From the NCBI GenBank assembly GCA_013695335.1, contig JACDAR010000105.1, forward strand, positions 1 to 19,358: a stretch of DNA of 19,358 nucleotides, read 5' to 3'. The DNA is from Rubrobacter sp. (GTDB lineage Bacteria > Actinomycetota > Rubrobacteria > Rubrobacterales > Rubrobacteraceae). The notes beneath the pieces are model-generated. The model ran no database searches. It was not told where the DNA came from and saw only the letters and a program-made list of their open reading frames with translations. Every line of letters begins with the position of its first letter. The first letter of the stretch is position 1. The position numbers and the translations under genes are program-made. Positions 14,638 to 19,358 of this stretch are shown here, one piece after another.

Positions 14638-15051
14638 CTAGAGAAACGGATTCTCGATGCGAAGATCCTCGATCTCCTGCCCATGCTGGAGATCCTCGGT
14701 GAGCAGGCGATCCGCGCCTGCCAGGATTGCGGACTCGACGATCAGGGCGTCCCAGAAGGAAAACGACATTCGCTGGCTTCGATCAATGGCCGACAGGATC
14801 AAGGTCGCATCCACCCGCACCAACGGCAACCGGGAGTAGTCACGTACCCTTTCTTCAGCTACTTCCGGCGGGAGCGGTGATGCCAGCTTGCGGGTAACGT
14901 TCACGTAGAACTCCTGCAGAACTTGCGTGCTCAGGACCGCGCGATCTGCCCGGATTTCTCGCTCCACCACCTCCTGAGCTCTGGCTTTCTTTTCCGGTTC
15001 ACCGGTGTCGAAAAGATAGAGCAACACGTTGGTGTCGAAGAACGAACGCAT
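14638..15051 (-). CDS. vapC: PIN-domain toxin, VapC type
   Basis: The 137-residue PIN domain ribonuclease carries the four acidic positions of the metal site: Asp6 in FFDTNVLLYLFD, Glu47 in QVLQEFYVN, Asp101 in FWDALIVESA, and Asp120 in RLLTEDLQHG. VapC toxins cleave tRNA or rRNA and are blocked by the partner VapB. The order antitoxin then toxin, with an 11-base gap and same strand, matches vapBC operons. The chain is complete by length (130-140 residues usual), so the toxin is probably intact; specificity cannot be read from sequence. Confidence 0.92.
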   Translation of the reverse strand: MRSFFDTNVLLYLFDTGEPEKKARAQEVVEREIRADRAVLSTQVLQEFYVNVTRKLASPLPPEVAEERVRDYSRLPLVRVDATLILSAIDRSQRMSFSFWDALIVESAILAGADRLLTEDLQHGQEIEDLRIENPFL

Positions 15052-15062
15052 TAGCCGTGACC

Positions 15063-15311
15063 TTACTCCCTGAGCCTGTCCTCGTAAGCGTCCTCACGCT
15101 TCCAGGTGCGTCCGCCCGGCCCTGAGCCCGATGTGGACTCCCGCGAAGACTCCAGTATCTTCCGCATAGCCTCCAACCGCTCCCGTCTCACACCCGCATA
15201 CTCCTCCAGATAGTCTCGGAGCACCGCGTTGACCGACGTGTCCTCCTCCAGCGCCCGCATCCTCGCCCGCTTCAAAGTTTGCGCGTCCACCGTAATCGTC
15301 AGGTTCGCCAT
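15063..15311 (-). CDS. vapB: Ribbon-helix-helix antitoxin, VapB type
   Basis: The 82-residue protein has an N-terminal MetJ/Arc-like ribbon-helix-helix: ANLTITVDAQTLKRARMRAL then TSVNAVLRDYLEEYAG (beta strand 3-8, helices about 10-22 and 26-40). A Ser/Gly-rich linker (about 55-67) and a charged tail (KREDAYEDRLRE) would wrap the toxin. ATG 15311 has GAGGAGGAG just upstream. The protein is expected to bind the direct repeats in front of the gene and to repress the operon, alone and with VapC. Confidence 0.9.
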   Translation of the reverse strand: MANLTITVDAQTLKRARMRALEEDTSVNAVLRDYLEEYAGVRRERLEAMRKILESSRESTSGSGPGGRTWKREDAYEDRLRE

Positions 15312-15322
15312 CTCTCCTCCTC

Positions 15323-15346
15323 GTGTAGCACGGGATCAGTGTAGCA
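15323..15346 (-). promoter_or_regulatory. Direct repeats at the vapBC promoter
   Basis: GTGTAGCA occurs at 15323-15330 and 15339-15346, 16 bases apart (about one and a half helical turns), 12-35 bases before the vapB start. On the minus strand TACACT (15343-15338) within the second copy could be a -10 box, so a bound antitoxin would block transcription. No strong -35 is visible. Confidence 0.5.
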
Positions 15347-15411
15347 TGGTGGGCCGGATGTCCTGGGTAATCTCTGGGGTAAGATAAATCGCCGGCGACC
15401 GGGAGGAGGAC

Positions 15412-16194
15412 ATGGCGGAGTATGACGAGGTGAAACGTGGGATCAGCGCCCGTTTCGGGGCCGCTGCCGGAAACTACGTTTCGAGCGCGGTCCACGCGCA
15501 GGGCGACGACCTTCCCAGGATGGTCGAGCTGGCCCGGCTCGAAGGTAGCGAGCGGGTTCTTGACGTGGCGACCGGCGGCGGGCACACGGCGCTGGCCTTC
15601 GCGCCGCACGTCAAGGAAGTGGTGGCCAGCGACCTGACGCCGGACATGCTGGCCGCAGCCCAGACGTTCATCCAGAGTCGCGGTGTCGAGAACGTGCGCT
15701 TCGAACTCGCGGACGCTGAGAACATGCCTTTCGGGGATGATAGTTTCGACGTGGTGACGTGCCGCATCGCGGCGCATCACTTCCCCAACCCCGGTAACTT
15801 CGTCGCCGAGGTTGCCCGCGTCCTGAAACCTGGGGGGAGGTTCCTGCTCGACGACAACATCGCTCCGGAGAATCCTGAGTTGGACGACTTTATGAACCGT
15901 TACGAGAAGTGGCGGGACCCAGGCCACGTAAGGGCGCACCGGGTGAGCAAGTGGCGGGCCATGATCGAGGGTTCGGGCATGACAGTCGAACACGTCGAAC
16001 CTCCGGGCCGCAAGCCGTACCCGTTCGTGGAGTGGACCTCACGTATCGGGATGCCGGAAGACGACCGCGACGAGCTAGAAGCGTGGCTCGCCTGCGCCCC
16101 GCAAGAATTCAAAGACTACTTCGAGATCGTGGTCGAGGATGGGCGGGTGATCTCGCTGACGGGCCTGTACGCCATACTCGTGGCCCGCCGATAA
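15412..16194 (+). CDS. Class I SAM-dependent methyltransferase (UbiE/Methyltransf_11 type)
   Basis: The 260-residue protein has motif I VLDVATGGGHTA (49-60), the acidic end of strand 2 in ASDLTPDML, then ADAENMPFGDDSFDVVTCRIAAHHF (motif II/III area) and VLKPGGRFLLDD (post-motif). These give the Rossmann-like methyltransferase fold with the SAM-binding glycine loop intact. The substrate-recognition C-terminal half is variable (PPGRKPYPFVEWTSRIG). UbiE-like proteins methylate quinones, sterol-like or small-molecule substrates; none can be chosen here. ATG 15412 has GGGAGGAGG directly upstream. TAAGAT (15380-15385) could be a -10, without a good -35. It is divergent from vapBC and probably a single gene. 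Confidence 0.92.
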   Translation: MAEYDEVKRGISARFGAAAGNYVSSAVHAQGDDLPRMVELARLEGSERVLDVATGGGHTALAFAPHVKEVVASDLTPDMLAAAQTFIQSRGVENVRFELADAENMPFGDDSFDVVTCRIAAHHFPNPGNFVAEVARVLKPGGRFLLDDNIAPENPELDDFMNRYEKWRDPGHVRAHRVSKWRAMIEGSGMTVEHVEPPGRKPYPFVEWTSRIGMPEDDRDELEAWLACAPQEFKDYFEIVVEDGRVISLTGLYAILVARR

Positions 16195-16207
16195 CGCAGA
16201 CAAAAAA

Positions 16208-16236
16208 TTGACACAGATACAGCAACAGGCTAATGT
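16208..16236 (+). promoter_or_regulatory. Promoter of the sugar ABC transporter operon
   Basis: TTGACA (16208-16213) is a perfect -35 box, 17 bases before TAATGT (16231-16236); GCTAAT (16229-16234) is an alternative -10. CAACA (16223-16227) and TGTTG (16234-16238) form a 16-base palindrome across the -10, a likely operator for a LacI- or GntR-type regulator. The leader to GTG 16321 is about 75-80 bases. Confidence 0.65.
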
Positions 16237-16320
16237 TGTCTGAGGTGGAGTTGTGGGCGCCGGGAAACGGGACGAACATCGCCCCGGGCGCTACAGGTAC
16301 ATAGGGGAAAGGAGTTCGGG

Positions 16321-17649
16321 GTGAACGCTTGGATCCGTCTGTGCGTCCGTTTGGCTCTGGTTCTGGTGGTGGCCGGAATCGCGATGGGTTGTGGGGGGAG
16401 CGGCGGGCTCCTGACCCTGGACCGTATAGGCAAAGAAGACGCGCCGAAGACGATGACGGTGCAGCTCAACAACAGCTATACGCACCAGAACGCCACCACC
16501 CAGAGTTGGGCCGACGGGTTCGAAAAGCTCTTCACCAAGTTCGCCAAAGAGCACCCCGACTGGAAGCTGGAGTTGAAGATCATCCCCGACGCCCAGACCA
16601 CCCAGGAGCAGGCGCGCCTGCTGGAACAGGCCCGCGTTGGCAGGGCGCCCGACTGCGCGAACGTAGACTCCTTCGTCGTCGCCCAGTTCATAGAGCAGGG
16701 AGCCCTGAAGCCGCTGCCTGTCAGCCAGGAAGAGATCGATGGCCTCTTCCCGTTCGTCAAGGACGTGGTGGTCGATGACGACGGAAAGATGTACGCCTAC
16801 TGGTGGGCCACGGACGTGCGGATGCTTTACCGGAGGACGGACCTTGTCCCCGAAGCGCCGAGGACGTGGGACGAGCTCATACAGTCCGCGAAGGCCGCCA
16901 AGCAGAAGGACTCGAAGGTTGACGGCTACCTCTTCAATGGCGGACGCTGGGAGGGCACGACCTTCGATAACCTGGCCCATTTCTGGAGCCAGGGCGGCGA
17001 GCTGGTTGACGACCAGGGCAAGCCCATCTTCGGTGAGGGCAAGAACCGGACCTATATGATCAACATGATGAACTTCCTCAAGGAGGCCGTGGACAGCGGG
17101 GCTTCTCCCAAGCAGGTCGTGACCATAACGGACTACGCCGAGTTCGAGGCGGCGGCCCAGGCCCAGACGGTTGCGATGTTCCAGGGCGGGGACTTCCAGT
17201 ATCCCCCGCTTAAAGAATCCCTGCCGCCCGAGCAGTTCAAGAAGTATGAGATCTCGCTCCTCCCGACGATGAACCCCAACGATCCGCAGACGACGGGCAC
17301 CGGCGGGTGGACGATGGGCGCGTTCTCGGACGACCCGGAGAAGGTCAAGATGTGCGCCGAGTTCACCAAGGATGTGTACGTTGGGGCCGGAAACCAGGTT
17401 ACAGGGCAGTTGCCCACCAACCCGGAGCTGTTCGACTCCCTGGACAAGTTCCAGGACCCGATCTACGACCAGTTCAAGGAGGCCCTCACGTACGGCGAGG
17501 CGCGTCCCGGCGTCCCTGTCTACCCGGAGATATCCACGCAGCTCCAGATCGCCATAGGCACGGTGCTCACCGGCGAAGCAACGCCTGAGGAGGCTGTGGA
17601 TACCGCATACAAGGCTTCCCTCTCTGCCTACAACGAACTGAAAAAGTAG
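16321..17649 (+). CDS. ABC transporter solute-binding lipoprotein, carbohydrate type
   Basis: 442 residues of the family 1 extracellular solute-binding proteins (MalE/UgpB-like). The N-terminus has Arg6/Arg10, a hydrophobic run and Cys24 in GIAMGCGG, a lipobox-like cleavage site, so it should be a lipoprotein on the outer side of the membrane. The domain body shows the family landmarks: QEQARLLEQARVGRAPDCAN (position-defining helix), YAYWWATDVRMLYRRTDL, PRTWDELIQSAKAA, TGTGGWTMGAFSDDPEK, and the C-terminal tail with GTVLTGEATPEEAVDTAYK. The ligand is probably a sugar or glycerol-phosphate-like compound; it cannot be fixed by sequence. GTG 16321 is preceded by AAAGGAG. The permease genes follow at 23 bases, then an overlap. 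Confidence 0.95.
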   Translation: MNAWIRLCVRLALVLVVAGIAMGCGGSGGLLTLDRIGKEDAPKTMTVQLNNSYTHQNATTQSWADGFEKLFTKFAKEHPDWKLELKIIPDAQTTQEQARLLEQARVGRAPDCANVDSFVVAQFIEQGALKPLPVSQEEIDGLFPFVKDVVVDDDGKMYAYWWATDVRMLYRRTDLVPEAPRTWDELIQSAKAAKQKDSKVDGYLFNGGRWEGTTFDNLAHFWSQGGELVDDQGKPIFGEGKNRTYMINMMNFLKEAVDSGASPKQVVTITDYAEFEAAAQAQTVAMFQGGDFQYPPLKESLPPEQFKKYEISLLPTMNPNDPQTTGTGGWTMGAFSDDPEKVKMCAEFTKDVYVGAGNQVTGQLPTNPELFDSLDKFQDPIYDQFKEALTYGEARPGVPVYPEISTQLQIAIGTVLTGEATPEEAVDTAYKASLSAYNELKK

Positions 17650-17672
17650 CGGGTTCCGAGGGGTAGACGGCT

Positions 17673-18581
17673 ATGGCTGCTAAACGGGGCATGGGTTTCA
17701 GGACGCTTCTGGGCGAGAACAGGCCCACGCTGTGGATGGCGCCGCTGCTCGCGGTTGTCACGCTTTTCTACCTGTACCCGGCCATCGAGGTGCTGCGCTA
17801 CAGCCTCACCAACGCCTCGTTGCAGAGGGCTGACTACGTATACACGCTCGACACGTTCATAAGGGTGCTGAGCGATCCGGTCCTGTACGAGGTGCTCAAA
17901 ACCACGGCCATCTTCGTCATCGCCAGCGTTGTGTTGCAGATCGTTCTCGGTTTGATCATCGCCGTTGCCGTGAACCGGGCCCGCAAGCGCAGGCTGCCCG
18001 GCATGGTGTTCATGAGATCCATCGTCCTCTCCGCCTGGGTGATGCCTGGCGTGGTGATCGGAATCGTGTGGTCCATAGTGCTCAACGAGGCCCCGTACGG
18101 GCTGGCGAACCTGGTTCTGGCCGCCTTCGGTTTCGGCAACGTTCCGTGGCTCTCCACCCCGAGCTTGGCCCTCATGTCGATCATAGTCGCGAACGTCTGG
18201 CGGGGGACGGCGTTCAGCATGATCCTGCAATACGCCGGGTTGCAGTCCATCCCGGACGAACTGTACGAGGCGGCCAAGGTGGACGGCGCGTCCGTGCTTC
18301 AGAACTTCTGGTACATCACCATCCCGCAACTCAGGCCGATCCTGATGATCAACGTCATCCTGATCACGATCTCCACCCTGAACACTTTCGACATGATCTT
18401 GCCGCTGACGGGCGGAGGCCCCGGACAGGCCACTGAGGTGCTCTCACTCCGCACCTATAACGTCATCTTCCAGCAGTACAGCCTGGCCGGCGGCGCGGTG
18501 CTCGCCGTGATCATGCTCTTTATCAGCATGGTCCTCACGCTGGCCTACCGGCGCCTGCTGCGCTCCGAGGGGACGCTGTGA
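17673..18581 (+). CDS. ABC transporter permease, MalF/UgpA type
   Basis: The 302-residue permease has six hydrophobic segments (about 22-42, 75-100, 112-137, 165-190, 220-245, 270-292). The EAA loop ELYEAAKVDGAS followed by IPQLRP (198-221; EAA at 199-201, conserved Gly205) docks the ATP-binding subunit. It is the upstream partner of a MalF/MalG-like pair for sugar uptake. ATG 17673 lies 23 bases after the binding-protein stop. The last codons overlap the next permease start (GTGA at 18578-18581), so expression is coupled. No ATPase gene is inside the window; it may lie downstream or be shared, as with MsiK-type ATPases in actinobacteria. Confidence 0.95.
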   Translation: MAAKRGMGFRTLLGENRPTLWMAPLLAVVTLFYLYPAIEVLRYSLTNASLQRADYVYTLDTFIRVLSDPVLYEVLKTTAIFVIASVVLQIVLGLIIAVAVNRARKRRLPGMVFMRSIVLSAWVMPGVVIGIVWSIVLNEAPYGLANLVLAAFGFGNVPWLSTPSLALMSIIVANVWRGTAFSMILQYAGLQSIPDELYEAAKVDGASVLQNFWYITIPQLRPILMINVILITISTLNTFDMILPLTGGGPGQATEVLSLRTYNVIFQQYSLAGGAVLAVIMLFISMVLTLAYRRLLRSEGTL

Positions 18582-19358
18582 GAAGTCGCACGGTCCAGCG
18601 CAGGATAGGCGATGCACTCACATACCTGGTGTTCCTGGCCGCCCTGGTCTTCTTCGGTGGCCCTCTCCTGTGGGTGTTGTCGCTATCCATAAGGACCTCG
18701 CAGGAGGTGTACATCACGTCCCTGCGCCTGATCCCCGAGACCCCGACGCTGGAGAACTACGCGGAGGTTCTGTACACGGCGCAGTTCTCCGTGTTCCTGC
18801 TGAATTCTCTCAAACTGTCGGTGGCCGGGAGCTTCGGCGCGATCGTGATCGCCGCCCCCGCAGCCTACGCCTTCTCGCGCCTGCGGTTCCGTGGCAGTAG
18901 CACGCTGCTCCTCGGGGTGCTTGGTCTGCAGATGATCTCGCCTCTCGTCGTCATCATCCCGCTCTACCGGTACTATGCACGCCTGAATCTTCTCGACTCC
19001 CACTTCAGCGCCGCGATGGTGTACATCGCGATCCTGGTCCCGCTTGCGACCTGGATGCTGAAGGGCTTCTTCGACGGCATCCCTCCCGCGCTGGACGAGG
19101 CGGCGATGGTGGACGGCTGTACGCGCTTCGGCGCGTTCCGGAGGATCGTTCTGCCGCTCATCCTGCCCGGCCTCACCTCGGCTTTCGTGCTCACGGCGAT
19201 CCTGGCCTGGGGCGAGTTTATAGTGCCGTACATTCTCCTCAGCGAGCCGTCCCTGCTTCCGATCTCCATCGGCATCCTCAACTTCCAGGGAAACTACGCC
19301 GAGACCTCGACCAACGTGCTCGCCGCGGGCGGGATTCTGGCGATGCTTCCGGCGATAG
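18578..19358 (+). CDS. ABC transporter permease, MalG/UgpE type, 3' end outside window
   Basis: The frame starts at GTG 18578, overlapping the previous stop by GTGA, and stays open for 260 codons to the window end. Translation begins MRSRTVQRRIGDALTYLVFL, with membrane segments around 14-36, 71-96, 108-130, 142-162 and 198-222. The EAA loop is LDEAAMVDGCTRFGAFRRIV (172-191; EAA 174-176, Gly180) followed by LPLILPG, as in MalG-type partners. Alone it is half the membrane channel; with the preceding permease it should form the translocation pore for the operon's binding protein. The C-terminal about 10-20 residues are missing because of the window edge. Confidence 0.93.
   Translation, partial: MRSRTVQRRIGDALTYLVFLAALVFFGGPLLWVLSLSIRTSQEVYITSLRLIPETPTLENYAEVLYTAQFSVFLLNSLKLSVAGSFGAIVIAAPAAYAFSRLRFRGSSTLLLGVLGLQMISPLVVIIPLYRYYARLNLLDSHFSAAMVYIAILVPLATWMLKGFFDGIPPALDEAAMVDGCTRFGAFRRIVLPLILPGLTSAFVLTAILAWGEFIVPYILLSEPSLLPISIGILNFQGNYAETSTNVLAAGGILAMLPAI

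Noticed and set aside
15094..15993. 299-residue minus frame across vapB and the methyltransferase
   Set aside because: It overlaps two good genes on both strands and shows no domain.

Overview
The window looks like chromosomal DNA from a GC-rich actinobacterium. GTG and TTG starts are common, genes are short and tightly packed, and there are actinobacterial families such as an ECF41 sigma factor with its carboxymuconolactone decarboxylase partner and a P-loop NTPase/TPR protein. The gene mix, with CoA-ligase, crotonase, SDR and cyclase genes beside a sugar ABC operon, reminds me of Rubrobacter or a related deep-branching actinobacterium. That is a guess from gene content, not a measured assignment.

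Layout. 1-1626 (+): end of a metallo-beta-lactamase-fold hydrolase and a TrhA/hemolysin III membrane protein. 1638-3026 (-): an unidentified polytopic membrane protein. 3144-5207 (+): a two-domain VOC protein and a PQQ-type sugar dehydrogenase lipoprotein, separated by a long palindrome that encloses a perfect TATAAT. 5211-5534 (-): a divergent ClpS. 5695-7689 (-): a membrane-anchored P-loop NTPase with six exact-period TPRs. 7878-8669 (-), 8988-9752 (+), 9868-10668 (+) and 12992-14563 (-): a crotonase-fold protein, an SDR oxidoreductase, a cyclase/formamidase-fold hydrolase and an acyl-CoA synthetase, which together suggest carboxylic-acid/CoA catabolism.

Between the cyclase and the CoA ligase lies an inserted-looking block. 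It holds a carboxymuconolactone-decarboxylase/AhpD-like gene translationally coupled to an ECF41 sigma factor (11022-12490), preceded by a sequence matching the ECF41 autoregulatory promoter. Directly behind it is a decayed, truncated IS630-type transposase (12519-12948).

Right side. 14638-15311 (-): a VapBC toxin-antitoxin pair with a direct-repeat candidate operator. 15412-16194 (+): a SAM methyltransferase. 16321 to the window end (+): a carbohydrate-type ABC importer operon (lipoprotein binding protein plus two permeases, the second cut by the window edge) behind a promoter with a perfect TTGACA box.

The most notable points are: the ECF41 module with its own promoter beside an IS remnant; the NTPase/TPR protein; the palindrome around the sugar dehydrogenase promoter combined with the lack of any ATG/GTG/TTG start for that gene; a ClpS whose N-degron pocket residues are replaced; and a crotonase lacking both catalytic glutamates.
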